Assembly: GCA_900489925.1 (NCBI GenBank)
Contig: UEHQ01000026.1
Location: 62,001 to 126,000 of the forward strand
Length of the DNA stretch: 64,000 bases
Source of the DNA: Hyphomicrobiales bacterium
GTDB lineage: Bacteria > Pseudomonadota > Alphaproteobacteria > Rhizobiales > Rhizobiaceae
Direction: 5' to 3'
Below the pieces are notes generated by a model. It was not told where the DNA came from. It worked only from the letters and a program-made list of their open reading frames with translations, and did not search any database. Position numbers and translations under genes: made by a program. This document shows, one piece after another, positions 27,483-37,045 of the stretch. The stretch's first letter is position 1. Each line of letters opens with the position of its first letter.

Positions 27483-28187
27483 ATGATGGACATGATGACC
27501 GAGGCAAAAGAGCACTACGTCAAGGCCGATCCCTACCCCTGGCCCTATAACGGGGCGCTGAGACCCGACAACACGGCGCTCATCATCATCGACATGCAGA
27601 CCGATTTCTGCGGCAAGGGTGGCTATGTCGATCACATGGGCTACGACCTCGCACTCGTGCAGGCGCCGATCGAGCCGATCAAGGCGGTGCTGACGGCGAT
27701 GCGCGCCAAGGGCTACCACATCATCCACACCCGCGAGGGCCACCGACCCGACCTTGCCGACCTGCCGGCCAACAAGCGCTGGCGCTCGCAGCGGATCGGC
27801 GCCGGCATCGGCGATGCAGGGCCTTGTGGCCGCATCCTCGTGCGTGGAGAGCCGGGCTGGGACATCATTCCCGAACTCTATCCTCTTGAGGGAGAAGTGA
27901 TCATCGACAAGCCGGGCAAGGGCTCGTTCTGCGCCACGGATCTAGAACTGATCCTCAACCAGAAGCGCATCGAGAACATCATTCTTACCGGCATCACCAC
28001 CGACGTCTGCGTCTCCACGACCATGCGCGAAGCCAATGATCGCGGCTTCGAATGCCTGCTGCTGGAGGATTGCTGCGGCGCTACCGACTATAACAACCAC
28101 CTCGCCGCCATCCACATGGTGAAGATGCAGGGCGGCGTGTTCGGCTCGGTCTCCAATTCCACTGCTTTGATCGAGGCGCTCGTCTGA
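27483..28187 (+). CDS. biuH: Biuret amidohydrolase
   Basis: A 234-residue isochorismatase-fold cysteine hydrolase very like BiuH of Rhizobium leguminosarum, which hydrolyses biuret to allophanate and ammonia. The triad is Asp37 (IIIDMQTDF), Lys143 (IDKPGKGSF) and Cys176 (TTDVCVSTT), one residue offset from the published rhizobial numbering as I recall it. [13 protein letters not shown] and [10 protein letters not shown] are also typical. AGGAGA precedes the paired ATGs at 27483/27486. The last base of its stop is the A of the atzD start, so the two are coupled. Confidence 0.92.
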   Translation: MMDMMTEAKEHYVKADPYPWPYNGALRPDNTALIIIDMQTDFCGKGGYVDHMGYDLALVQAPIEPIKAVLTAMRAKGYHIIHTREGHRPDLADLPANKRWRSQRIGAGIGDAGPCGRILVRGEPGWDIIPELYPLEGEVIIDKPGKGSFCATDLELILNQKRIENIILTGITTDVCVSTTMREANDRGFECLLLEDCCGATDYNNHLAAIHMVKMQGGVFGSVSNSTALIEALV

Positions 28188-29239
28188 TGCCATCGATGCG
28201 TGCCCAGGTCTTTCGCGTGCCGGCCGACGGGCCGGATGATGTCTCCGGCGTCGAGGCGCTGTTTGCTGCCGGCCTGAAGCCGGAGAATGTGGTCGCCATC
28301 CTCGGCAAGACCGAGGGCAACGGCTGCGTCAACGACTTTACCCGCGGCTATGCGACATCGAGCTTCGAGACGCTGTTTCACCGACACGGTGTCGAGGGCC
28401 TGTCGATCGTCATGTCCGGCGGCACCGAAGGGGCGCTGTCACCGCACTGGACGGTGTTTGCCCGCGAGGAGACCGAAGCGCCGGCAACGCGGGCGCTGGC
28501 GATCGGGGCGGCGCGCACGCCTGCCCTGCCCTCGCATGATCTCGGGCGCCGTGCACAAGTGCTGATGGTGGCCGATGCCGTGAAGGCCGCGATCCGGGAT
28601 GCCGGGATCGAGGATATGGCGGACGTGCATTTCGTGCAGATCAAATGCCCGCTTCTGACCACGCAGCGGATCGCCAAGGTGGAAGCGTCAGGCAAGACCG
28701 TCGCCACACGCGACACGCTGAAATCGATGGGGCTTTCGCGCGGCGCGTCGGCGCTTGGCGTCGCAGTGGCGCTGGGCGAGATCGATCCGGACGAGATCAC
28801 CGATGGCGATATCGGCACGCGCCACGAGCTCTATTCGCGCTGTGCTTCGGCATCCGCCGGCGTCGAGTTGCTGGATCACGAGATTGTTGTGCTCGGCATG
28901 AGTTCCAGATGGTCCGGTCGTTTCCAGATTGACCATGCTGTCATGCAGGACGCAATCGATGTGCAGTCTGTGAAGGCGGCCTATGCGCGGCTGCCCAAAG
29001 GCAAGCTCGCGGCGGTGCTTGCCAAGGCGGAACCGGACCCGAGCGGCCAGGTGCGCGGCAACCGGCACACCATGCTCGGCGATTCCGACTTATCCGGCAC
29101 GCGCCATGCTCGCGCCTTCGTCGGCGGCGTGCTGTCAGGCGTGTTCGGGATGACCGATCTCTACGTCTCGGGTGGCGCCGAGCATCAGGGGCCACCGGGC
29201 GGCGGTCCCGTGGCAATCATCGTCGAAAAGGAGACCTGA
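28187..29239 (+). CDS. atzD: Cyanuric acid amidohydrolase
   Basis: A 350-residue member of the AtzD/TrzD/barbiturase family, which opens the cyanuric acid ring to 1-carboxybiuret (then decarboxylated to biuret). The family is built from three repeats, each giving a Ser/Lys pair: seen here are ILGKTEGNG and MSGGTEG in the first, FVQIKCPLL and GMSSRWSG in the second, and YVSGGAEHQGPPGGGP in the third. Length fits the family. It overlaps biuH by one base and is followed by the transporter ATPase. Barbiturase activity is a less likely alternative, given the biuH neighbour. Confidence 0.93.
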   Translation: MPSMRAQVFRVPADGPDDVSGVEALFAAGLKPENVVAILGKTEGNGCVNDFTRGYATSSFETLFHRHGVEGLSIVMSGGTEGALSPHWTVFAREETEAPATRALAIGAARTPALPSHDLGRRAQVLMVADAVKAAIRDAGIEDMADVHFVQIKCPLLTTQRIAKVEASGKTVATRDTLKSMGLSRGASALGVAVALGEIDPDEITDGDIGTRHELYSRCASASAGVELLDHEIVVLGMSSRWSGRFQIDHAVMQDAIDVQSVKAAYARLPKGKLAAVLAKAEPDPSGQVRGNRHTMLGDSDLSGTRHARAFVGGVLSGVFGMTDLYVSGGAEHQGPPGGGPVAIIVEKET

Positions 29240-29240
29240 A

Positions 29241-30791
29241 GTGAGCATAGTCCGCGACACGCCTCTTCCGCAGGCCGGCAAGGCCGTCGGCATCCAGACA
29301 CTCGACATGACCATGCGATTCGGCAGCTTCACGGCGCTCGACCATGTCTCGGTCGACATCCCGGCGGGTAGCTTTCACGCGCTGCTCGGCGAGAACGGCG
29401 CCGGCAAGTCGACGCTGGTGAAATGCATCATGGGTTTTTACCACCAGACCTCGGGCTCGCTGTCGGTGGATGGCCGCGAGGTGGCGGTGGCCTCGCCGAG
29501 GGATGCGGCGACCTATGGGCTCGGCATGGTCTACCAGCATTTCACGCTGGTGCCGTCGTTGACGGGCGCAGAGAACCTCGTCATCAGCCGTGCCGCAGTG
29601 CCCGCTATCATCAACTGGGCCAAGGAGCGCAAGGACCTCGCCGCCTTCATGGAGCGGATGCCGTTCAAGATCCCGCTCGACAGGCCAGTGAGCGAGCTGG
29701 CGGCCGGCGAGAAGCAGAAGTTGGAGATCGTCAAGCAGCTCTATCTCGGCCGCTCCTTCCTGGTGCTCGACGAGCCGACCTCGGTGCTGACGCCTGCCGA
29801 GGCCGATGAGATGCTCGGGCTGGTGCGCGGGATGACCGAGCGCGGCGAATTGACCGTGCTAATGATCTCGCACAAGTTTCACGAGGTGACGAAATTCGCG
29901 GACACCGTCTCCATTCTCCGGCGCGGCAAGCTGGTGGGATCAGGCAAGGTCGGCGAGCTCTCCACGTCCGATATGGCGGCGATGATGATCGGCGATGTGA
30001 AGCTCGCCGAGCTCGACACGCGCGTGCCGGTGTCTTCCGCAGCCAAGCCTGTTCTCAAGGTCGAGAAGGTGAAGGCGCCGGACCGGTCCGGGCTGAAGAC
30101 AATCGAGATAGATAGCCTGACGGTGCGATCCGGCGAGATCGTCGGCATTGCCGGCATTTCCGGCAACGGCCAGAAGGAGCTGACAGAAATCCTTGCCGGC
30201 CAACGGCCGACCGATGCGGGCACCGTCGAAGTCAACGGCGGCGCCTATGGCGCGACGCGGCCGGAAACGCGGCGCAACAATGTGCGCTTCATTCCCGAGG
30301 AGCCGCTGCAGAACGCCTGCGCGCCGAAGATGACCGTCAGCGAAAACCTCGCCTTCCGCACATTCGACCTAAAGGCCGACGGCAAGGATGCGATATGGCT
30401 CAGCAAGGGCAAGATGCGCAAACGCGCCACCGACCTGATCGCTGATTTCAAGGTGAAGACCGCATCGTCGTCCTCGCCGATCGCGGCGCTCTCCGGCGGT
30501 AACGTGCAGCGGGCTGTGCTGGCCCGGGAGCTCACCGGCGAGGTCGATCTGCTGATCGTTTCCAACCCATGCTTCGGCCTCGATTTCTCGGCGGTGGCGG
30601 AGATCCGCGCGCGGATCATGCGGGCGCGCAATTCAGGTGCAGCGGTGCTGCTGCTGTCGGAGGATCTCGACGAACTGCTGGAGATGTCCGACCGGATCAT
30701 GGTGATCTCGGAGGGCAAGCTGGTTTACGAAACGCCGGCGCTCGCGGCGGACATTGCCGTTATCGGCTCTCACATGGCGGGACACCATTGA
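29241..30791 (+). CDS. BMP-type ABC transporter ATP-binding protein (two ATPase domains)
   Basis: A 516-residue double ATPase of the sugar/nucleoside type. Domain 1 has Walker [10 protein letters not shown] (residues 50-58), [11 protein letters not shown] as its signature and [10 protein letters not shown]. Domain 2 has the degenerate GISGNGQKE in place of Walker A and [14 protein letters not shown], as usual in this family. It energises the two permeases encoded at 24349 and 25488. GTG 29241 has AAGGAG eight bases upstream and lies one base after the atzD stop. Confidence 0.92.
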   Translation: MSIVRDTPLPQAGKAVGIQTLDMTMRFGSFTALDHVSVDIPAGSFHALLGENGAGKSTLVKCIMGFYHQTSGSLSVDGREVAVASPRDAATYGLGMVYQHFTLVPSLTGAENLVISRAAVPAIINWAKERKDLAAFMERMPFKIPLDRPVSELAAGEKQKLEIVKQLYLGRSFLVLDEPTSVLTPAEADEMLGLVRGMTERGELTVLMISHKFHEVTKFADTVSILRRGKLVGSGKVGELSTSDMAAMMIGDVKLAELDTRVPVSSAAKPVLKVEKVKAPDRSGLKTIEIDSLTVRSGEIVGIAGISGNGQKELTEILAGQRPTDAGTVEVNGGAYGATRPETRRNNVRFIPEEPLQNACAPKMTVSENLAFRTFDLKADGKDAIWLSKGKMRKRATDLIADFKVKTASSSSPIAALSGGNVQRAVLARELTGEVDLLIVSNPCFGLDFSAVAEIRARIMRARNSGAAVLLLSEDLDELLEMSDRIMVISEGKLVYETPALAADIAVIGSHMAGHH

Positions 30792-31459
30792 TGACGGAGG
30801 TCAAAGCCCAACCTTTCGCCTTCCCTGTGAAGCCGAGTGAACTGGCGCTTGTCGTCATCGACATGCAGCGCGATTTCGCAGAGCCCGGCGGCTTCGGCGC
30901 CAGCCTCGGCAACGATGTCAGCCGCATCGCCAGGATCGTGCCCGACGTCAAGCGGTTGATCCAAGGGTTTCGCGATGCGGGATTGCCTGTCATCCACACG
31001 ATGGAATGCCACAGGCCCGACCTCTCCGATCTTCCGCCCGCCAAGCGCAACCGCGGCAAGCCAAGCCTGCGCATCGGTGACGGTGGACCGATGGGGCGTA
31101 TCCTCATCGCGGGTGAGCCGGGCACGGCGATCCTGCCCGAACTTGCGCCGATCGATGGCGAGATCGTTATCGAGAAGCCCGGGAAAGGCGCCTTTTACGC
31201 CACCGAGCTTGGCGACGTCCTCAAGCGGAAGGGCATCAGCCAGCTGGTGTTTGCCGGCGTCACGACGGAGGTCTGCGTGCAGACGACGATGCGCGAGGCC
31301 AATGATCGTGGCTACGAGTGTTTGCTCGCCGAAGAGGCCACGGAGAGCTATTTTCCTGAATTCAAGGAGGCCGCCATCGCCATGATCCGCGCCCAGGGCG
31401 CGATCGTTGGGTGGACTGCACACGTGGACGACATACTGGAGGTGATCGGTCATGCCTGA
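30791..31459 (+). CDS. Second isochorismatase-family amidohydrolase (triuret hydrolase candidate)
   Basis: A 222-residue relative of BiuH with triad Asp24 (VVIDMQRDF), Lys129 (IEKPGKGAF) and Cys162 (TTEVCVQTT). It shares [14 protein letters not shown] with BiuH, but diverges after [13 protein letters not shown], where BiuH has the [10 protein letters not shown] stretch that shapes its pocket. Triuret hydrolase (TrtA) belongs to this group and would fit the operon, converting triuret to carboxybiuret/biuret; ureidoacrylate-type hydrolysis (RutB-like) is an alternative. Its ATG overlaps the ATPase stop (TGATG). Confidence 0.8.
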   Translation: MTEVKAQPFAFPVKPSELALVVIDMQRDFAEPGGFGASLGNDVSRIARIVPDVKRLIQGFRDAGLPVIHTMECHRPDLSDLPPAKRNRGKPSLRIGDGGPMGRILIAGEPGTAILPELAPIDGEIVIEKPGKGAFYATELGDVLKRKGISQLVFAGVTTEVCVQTTMREANDRGYECLLAEEATESYFPEFKEAAIAMIRAQGAIVGWTAHVDDILEVIGHA

Positions 31460-31805
31460 GACGACACGCGAGCTTCTGACGTTAGGCGGCTGGAAAGACT
31501 TAACTTTCTCTCCGTTTCGTGAAGAGGTGACGATCCACTGGATCCGGCCCTTCGAGGGCGATCAGCCGGGCGTAGCACTGCTGAAATACGAGGCCGGCGC
31601 CTCCGTACCACGCCATCGACACGAGGGGCTGGAGACCATTCTCGTGCTCGAGGGCACGCAATCGGACGAAGCTGGCGATTACGGTCGCGGTAGCTATATC
31701 GTCAATGCCGTCGGCACGGAGCACTCGGTCTGGAGCGATACCGGCTGCGTGGTGCTGATCCAATGGGATCGGCCTGTGAAAATACTGGAAGAGGAAAGAG
31801 CATGA
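31452..31805 (+). CDS. Cupin-domain protein
   Basis: A 117-residue single-domain cupin of the ChrR/anti-sigma-like kind. The metal-site motifs are [16 protein letters not shown] (two His and a Glu) and GTEHSVWSD (a further His). It has no DNA-binding part, so it is either a small metal-dependent enzyme, for example for an unstable intermediate such as carboxybiuret, or a sensor. It overlaps the preceding hydrolase by 8 bases and the following atzF by 4 (ATGA), so it is an integral member of the operon. Function unknown. Confidence 0.8.
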   Translation: MPETTRELLTLGGWKDLTFSPFREEVTIHWIRPFEGDQPGVALLKYEAGASVPRHRHEGLETILVLEGTQSDEAGDYGRGSYIVNAVGTEHSVWSDTGCVVLIQWDRPVKILEEERA

Positions 31806-33628
31806 CCGCAGGACCGGCATTCGACATCGCATCGCTGCACGCCTTCTACGCCGACGGCGGCACCGTCGCGGACATAATCGATCAGGTGTTTGCGCGCGTT
31901 GCCGCGGTCAACGACCCCGGGATCTTTCTTCATCTCGCGGATAGAACCAAGCTGGCAGCCCAGACGGAAGCGCTCGGGGCGTTCGATCCCATTACGAAAC
32001 CCCTGTGGGGCGTTCCCTTCGCGGTCAAGGACAACATCGATGTTGCCGGCATGCCAACCACGGCGGCCTGCCCTGACTATGCCTATGTCGCCGAAAACGA
32101 CGCGACGGTGGTGCGCTTGCTGAAAGACGCCGGGGCGCTCGTCATCGGCAAGACCAATCTCGACCAGTTCGCGACCGGCCTCGTCGGTGTTCGGTCTCCC
32201 TACCCGATCCCACGCAATGCCATCGATGCGCGCCTCGTTCCCGGCGGCTCGAGCTCCGGCTCCGCGGTTGCCACCGCGCAAGGAATTGTCAGCTTTGCGC
32301 TGGGCACCGATACTGCCGGTTCGGGGCGTATTCCCGCAGGGCTCAACAATATCGTCGGGCTCAAGCCGAGCGTCGGCGCCTTTTCTACCACAGGCGTCGT
32401 GCCGGCCTGCCGGACCTTGGATTGCGTGTCCGTCTTCGCATTGACGGTCGATGACGCCTGGACCGTCTTCCGCGCCGCCGCACGCCATGATCCGGCGGAT
32501 GCCTATTCGAAGGCGATCCCGGCGACCGCCTATGGCTCGCTGCCGCCCGTCCTGTCGATCGGCGTTCCTGCCAAGGACGACCGGCAATTCTTTGGGGACG
32601 CAGTCATGGAAGCGGCGTACGAGGCTGCTCTGGCGACCTTGTCCGGGCTGGGCCATCGGCTTGTCGAAGTTCCGTTTGGTGATTTCTACCGTGTCGCCAA
32701 TCTTCTTTACGAAGGTGCCTGGGTCGCCGAGCGCTATGCCGCCGTCAAAGATTTCTTCGACGCGAGAGAAGACAGCTTCCATCCGGTAACCGGGAAAATT
32801 TATGGTGCCGCGAAATCGCTGACGGCAGCCGATGCGTTCAATGGCCTCTATGCGCTTCAGGCGCTCAAGCAAACGCTACAGCCCGTGATCGCCTCCGTCG
32901 ATCTGTTCTGCGTGCCGACGGCGCCGAGCCACTACACGCTTGCCGATCTGGAGGCCGAGCCGATCCGTGAAAACTCGCGACTTGGGACCTACACCAATTT
33001 CGTCAACCTGCTGGATATGTGCGGCATTGCCGTTCCGACAGGCACGCGCGCCGATGGTCTACCGGCCAGCGTCACGCTGCTTGCCGCATCCGGCCATGAC
33101 GGGCTGACAACCGCGCTCGCCCGCAACCTTCACCAGACGACCGACCTGACGCTCGGCGCCACCGGCTGGCCTCTGCCGCCCGCCGCAAAGGCTCCCGCCG
33201 ACAGCAATCAGGGGCTGATCGATCTGGTCGTGGTCGGGGCGCATCTGTCCGGCATGCAGCTGAACGTGCAATTGCGCGACCTCGATGCACGCTTCTCCAG
33301 GACGGCACAGACATCCGATGCCTACCGCCTTTATGCGCTCGCAGGCCAGGTTCCGGCTAAGCCGGGAATGATCCGTGTAGAGGCAAGGCAAGGCGGCAAG
33401 ATCGACGTCGAAGTCTGGCAACTGACGCCGGCTGCATTCGGCGCCTTCGTAGCGGCAATCCCGTCGCCGCTTGGCATCGGCACGGTTCACCTGTCCGACG
33501 GCACCTCAGCGAAGGGATTTCTGGTCGAGCCCGCGGCAATTGCCGGCGCAAGCGACATCACGGCCTATGGTGGCTGGCGCAACTATGTTGCCAGCGAGCC
33601 AGAGCGACGGGCTCGAAGCGCCGGCTGA
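31802..33628 (+). CDS. atzF: Allophanate hydrolase
   Basis: A 608-residue two-domain enzyme hydrolysing allophanate to ammonia and CO2. The amidase-signature domain (about 1-450) has the Ser-cisSer-Lys triad at Lys76 (FAVKDNID), Ser150 (GGSSSGSA) and Ser174 (DTAGSGRIPAG). Spacing equals that of Pseudomonas AtzF. The C-terminal domain (about 470-608) is the AtzF/DUR1,2-type stretch with SDAYRLYALAG and FGAFVAAIPSPLGIGTV. No biotin-dependent urea carboxylase is present, so the source of allophanate is biuret rather than urea. It closes the operon, and its stop is six bases from the convergent MBL gene. Confidence 0.93.
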   Translation: MTAGPAFDIASLHAFYADGGTVADIIDQVFARVAAVNDPGIFLHLADRTKLAAQTEALGAFDPITKPLWGVPFAVKDNIDVAGMPTTAACPDYAYVAENDATVVRLLKDAGALVIGKTNLDQFATGLVGVRSPYPIPRNAIDARLVPGGSSSGSAVATAQGIVSFALGTDTAGSGRIPAGLNNIVGLKPSVGAFSTTGVVPACRTLDCVSVFALTVDDAWTVFRAAARHDPADAYSKAIPATAYGSLPPVLSIGVPAKDDRQFFGDAVMEAAYEAALATLSGLGHRLVEVPFGDFYRVANLLYEGAWVAERYAAVKDFFDAREDSFHPVTGKIYGAAKSLTAADAFNGLYALQALKQTLQPVIASVDLFCVPTAPSHYTLADLEAEPIRENSRLGTYTNFVNLLDMCGIAVPTGTRADGLPASVTLLAASGHDGLTTALARNLHQTTDLTLGATGWPLPPAAKAPADSNQGLIDLVVVGAHLSGMQLNVQLRDLDARFSRTAQTSDAYRLYALAGQVPAKPGMIRVEARQGGKIDVEVWQLTPAAFGAFVAAIPSPLGIGTVHLSDGTSAKGFLVEPAAIAGASDITAYGGWRNYVASEPERRARSAG

Positions 33629-33633
33629 TCCCT

Positions 33634-34464
33634 TCAGGCGATTTCGGGTTCGGTCAACTCGACGTCGAAGCTCATCTGGTCGTAGGCCGGAACAACGTGC
33701 TCCGGCGTCTCGGCCATCACCGTGTCGTAGTCCAGCGGCGTATGCATGTGGGTCAGGATCGCCCGCTTCGGCTTCAGGCGTTCGATCCAGTCGAGCGACT
33801 GCTCTAGCGACAGGTGGCTCGGATGGTATCGGTATTGCAGAGCGTCGATGATCAGGATGTCCAGCTCCTCAAGTTTCACAACAGTTTCCGGCGGGAAATC
33901 ACTGATATCGCTACAATAAGCGACATCGCCTATACGAAATCCAAGTGAAACGATATCGCCGTGCTGCTGTATGTGCGGCCGGAAAGTAATCGTGCCCCCG
34001 GCACCGCTGATGCGAAGCGGCGCACCGATATCCTCGATGATCCTCGCCTCGACGATCGGAGGGTAGTTGCTGCCGGGCGGTGTTTCCAGGCAATAGCCAA
34101 ATCCCTGCCGGATCCGGTCCATCGTGACCGGCGTGGCATAGATCGGAACGCGCTGTTGCGAGCCGAAGTAATAGCCGCGCAGATCGTCGAGACCATGAAT
34201 ATGATCGGCATGGGCATGCGTGTAGAGGACCGCATCGACGTTATCGACACGCGCAGCAATCATCTGTTCGCGAAAGTCCGGCCCGGTATCGATGACAACG
34301 GTGGTCACGCCACCATTAGCATCGTATTGCTGGACCATGAAGGACGACCGGGTGCGCCGGTTCTTCGGATTGGCCGGATCGCAGGCACCCCAATCGCCGG
34401 TGATCCGGGGCACGCCGGGCGACGATGAACAGCCTAGAATGGTGAACCGCCGCCGATAGGCCAC
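33634..34464 (-). CDS. MBL-fold metallo-hydrolase (PhnP-like)
   Basis: A 276-residue metallo-beta-lactamase-fold protein with the full metal-binding set THAHADHIHG, HIQQHGD, YCSDIS and a C-terminal LTHMHTPLDYD. The N-terminal FTILGCSSSPGVPRITGDWGACD resembles phosphodiesterases such as PhnP, but no phosphonate genes are nearby. In rhizobia it accompanies tatD and metG, as here: the GTG start at 34464 lies four bases after the tatD stop. The substrate is unknown. Confidence 0.87.
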   Translation of the reverse strand: MAYRRRFTILGCSSSPGVPRITGDWGACDPANPKNRRTRSSFMVQQYDANGGVTTVVIDTGPDFREQMIAARVDNVDAVLYTHAHADHIHGLDDLRGYYFGSQQRVPIYATPVTMDRIRQGFGYCLETPPGSNYPPIVEARIIEDIGAPLRISGAGGTITFRPHIQQHGDIVSLGFRIGDVAYCSDISDFPPETVVKLEELDILIIDALQYRYHPSHLSLEQSLDWIERLKPKRAILTHMHTPLDYDTVMAETPEHVVPAYDQMSFDVELTEPEIA

Positions 34465-34468
34465 CGCG

Positions 34469-35251
34469 TCAGACCCTTGGCATTTTCGAGAAGCAGCGGA
34501 ATGCGTTCTCCGTCGTGATCCTCGATATCTCGGCGTAGCTGACGTCCAGTGTTTCAGCCAGGACTTCAGCGGTATTCACCACATAGGACGGCTCGTTACG
34601 CTTGCCGCGCCAGCGCTTCGGCGCCAGGTAAGGCGCGTCAGTTTCGACCAGCAGCCGATCGTGCGGGATGGTCTTGGCGATGTCGCGCAGATCCTGCGAC
34701 TTCGGAAATGTCAGGATGCCCGAGAAGGAAATGTAGCCGCCAAGCTCCACGCCAGTTCTTGCAAGCTCCGGACCGGCCGAGAAGCAATGCAGGATGAATG
34801 GGAACGCGCCCCTGCCCGTTTCCTCGGTCAGGATCGCCGCCATGTCTTCATCCGCACTGCGGCTATGGATGACCAGCGGAAGCTTCGTCTCACGCGCTGC
34901 GGCGATGTGACGGCGGAAGCCGGTCTTCTGATCCTCAGGTTTCTGCGTGTCGTAGAAGTAGTCGAGCCCCGCTTCGCCGATCGCGACAACCTTCTCGTGC
35001 GCATTGGCAAGGCGCACGAGGTCTTCGGTCTGGATGTCGAGTTCTTCGTTTGCGCTGTTCGGATGCGTGCCGACGGAGCAGAACACCGACGGATACTTTT
35101 CGGTGATGGCCAGCAGAGTGTCGAGTTTGCGGACCCGCGTGGAGATCGTCACCATCTGCTTGACGCCGGAATCGTGGGCACGCTTGACGATGTCGTCACG
35201 CTCCTCCTCGAAATCAGCGAAATCCAGATGGCAATGCGTATCGATCAGCAT
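34469..35251 (-). CDS. tatD: TatD-family metal-dependent deoxyribonuclease
   Basis: A 260-residue TIM-barrel hydrolase with all metal ligands in place: DTHCHLDF, IGEAGLDYFYD, VIHSRSADED, LHCFSAGPE and ETDAPYLAPK. Relatives are 3'-5' nucleases acting in DNA repair or tRNA/DNA quality control. The ATG at 35251 opens with MLIDTHCHLD, the usual start; a longer frame upstream overlaps metG and is discarded. It is seven bases after the metG stop. Confidence 0.93.
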   Translation of the reverse strand: MLIDTHCHLDFADFEEERDDIVKRAHDSGVKQMVTISTRVRKLDTLLAITEKYPSVFCSVGTHPNSANEELDIQTEDLVRLANAHEKVVAIGEAGLDYFYDTQKPEDQKTGFRRHIAAARETKLPLVIHSRSADEDMAAILTEETGRGAFPFILHCFSAGPELARTGVELGGYISFSGILTFPKSQDLRDIAKTIPHDRLLVETDAPYLAPKRWRGKRNEPSYVVNTAEVLAETLDVSYAEISRITTENAFRCFSKMPRV

Positions 35252-35258
35252 GGTGGTC

Positions 35259-36818
35259 TCACGCCTCAGGTGCGACGTAACGCGGGAATACCGGCGTCGG
35301 CGCTTCGAGCGACGTGCCCGGCACGAGCCGGCCCGCTTCACCAAGGGCTGCGAAGTCCCGCTTGTCGGCAGGTGCCGCGACGAGATTAAGCAGCTTGTCG
35401 GCGGATTCAGGCACGAATGGCTGCAACATGATCGCGATCTGACGGACAACCTCGGCTGTCACGTAGAGTACGGTGGCCATGCGCGCCGGGTCGGTCTTCT
35501 TCAATGCCCAGGGCTGCTGGCCGGCGAAGTAGCGGTCTGTCTCAGACACCACGGCGATAATCGACGCCAGTGCGCGATGGATCAGCTGCTTGTTCATGTC
35601 CTCGTGCGTCGAGGCGTGCAGGGCGTCGGCAGCGGCCAGCATTGCCTTGTCTTCGTCGGTCAGAGGACCGCATTCCGGGATCTTGCCGTCGCAATTCTTG
35701 ACGATCATCGACAGAGAGCGGCTGGCGAGATTGCCGATGCCGTTCGCAAGATCCGAGTTGATGCGCGTGCCGATTGCCTCTTCGCTGTAGCTGCCGTCCT
35801 GGCCGAAGGAGACCTCGCGCAGGAAGAAGTAGCGCACCTGATCGAGACCGAAATGGTTCACCAGATTGACCGGATCGACGACGTTGCCAAGCGACTTCGA
35901 CATCTTCTCACCCTTGTTGAGCAAGAAGCCGTGCGCGAAGACGCGCTTGGGCAGCGGCAGGTTCGCGGACATCAGGAAGGCCGGCCAGTAGACCGCGTGG
36001 AAGCGAATGATGTCCTTGCCGATGATGTGGACGTCCGCAGGCCAATACTTCGCCCGTGGGCCATTCTTGTCTTCGATATAGCCGGTCGCGGTGATGTAGT
36101 TGGTCAGGGCGTCGACCCAGACATACATGACATGCTCGGGATCATTCGGAACCTTGATGCCCCAATCGAAGGTCGTACGCGAAATCGACAGATCCTTCAG
36201 GCCCGACTTTACGAACGAGATGACTTCGTTGCGGCGCTCGGCCGGACCGATGAAATCGGGATTGGCTTCGTAGAGCGCGAGCAGCTTGTCCTGGTATTCG
36301 GAGAGCTTGAAAAAGTAGCTTGCTTCCTCAACCCACTCGACCGGCGTGCCCTGCGGCCCGTAGCGCACGCCATCGGCGCGCAGCTCGGTTTCGTTTTCCT
36401 GGTAGTAGGCTTCGTCGCGCACCGAGTACCAGCCGGCGTAGGAATCCTTGTAGATATCGCCGTTCTCGGCCATCAGGTTCCAGATATTGCGAGAGGTCTC
36501 GTGATGGCGCTCCTGCGTCGTGCGAATGAAATCATCATTCGACGCATTCAGCAGTTTCGCCATGGCCTGGAATTCGCCGGAGTTGCGGTCAGCGAGCTCT
36601 TGCGGGGTGATGCCTTCGGCCCGCGCCGTCTGCTGCATCTTCTGCCCGTGCTCGTCGGTGCCCGTCAGGAAGAACACATCCTTGCCGTCGAGCCGCTGGT
36701 AGCGTGCCATCGCATCGGTCGCGATCAGTTCGTAGGCATGGCCGATATGCGGCTTGCCGTTGGGATAGGAAATCGCGGTGGTGATGTAGAAAGGAGTCTT
36801 GTCTGCCATGGCGGCCAT
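35259..36818 (-). CDS. metG: Methionyl-tRNA synthetase
   Basis: A 519-residue class I synthetase charging tRNA-Met. The HIGH signature is in [11 protein letters not shown] and KMSKS in [10 protein letters not shown]. The protein ends after the anticodon-binding helical domain and lacks the C-terminal dimerisation domain found in E. coli, the common shorter alphaproteobacterial form. ATG 36818 (MAAMADK) has GGA upstream; the ATG at 36809 (MADKTPF) matches related proteins equally well. It begins the metG-tatD-MBL run. Confidence 0.96.
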   Translation of the reverse strand: MAAMADKTPFYITTAISYPNGKPHIGHAYELIATDAMARYQRLDGKDVFFLTGTDEHGQKMQQTARAEGITPQELADRNSGEFQAMAKLLNASNDDFIRTTQERHHETSRNIWNLMAENGDIYKDSYAGWYSVRDEAYYQENETELRADGVRYGPQGTPVEWVEEASYFFKLSEYQDKLLALYEANPDFIGPAERRNEVISFVKSGLKDLSISRTTFDWGIKVPNDPEHVMYVWVDALTNYITATGYIEDKNGPRAKYWPADVHIIGKDIIRFHAVYWPAFLMSANLPLPKRVFAHGFLLNKGEKMSKSLGNVVDPVNLVNHFGLDQVRYFFLREVSFGQDGSYSEEAIGTRINSDLANGIGNLASRSLSMIVKNCDGKIPECGPLTDEDKAMLAAADALHASTHEDMNKQLIHRALASIIAVVSETDRYFAGQQPWALKKTDPARMATVLYVTAEVVRQIAIMLQPFVPESADKLLNLVAAPADKRDFAALGEAGRLVPGTSLEAPTPVFPRYVAPEA

Positions 36819-37045
36819 CGTATCCGTCTAACTCTATAAAAACGATCAGCCGCTCCTTAGCGCATGTGGCGGCGAAGCGAAACATTAAGTTTCGAAACAG
36901 TTGGCGGTTTCAGGGGCAGAGCCCCCGTGACCTTGACTCGCTTTTTCTCGCATTCTACGCAGAGGCAAAGAAGACAGGGTGACAGCAACGTGACACTTCA
37001 GGCATCCCTCAGCAACGTTTCGCGCGCGAGCTCGAGGCTCACCGT

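Noticed and set aside
35004-36839. 611-codon open frame antisense to metG and tatD
   Set aside because: Both strands cannot plausibly code for long proteins here; metG and tatD have full family signatures.
36909-36934. GGGGC-AGA-GCCCC mini-hairpin upstream of the TauE/SafE gene
   Set aside because: Only five base pairs and no T run; common by chance at this base composition.
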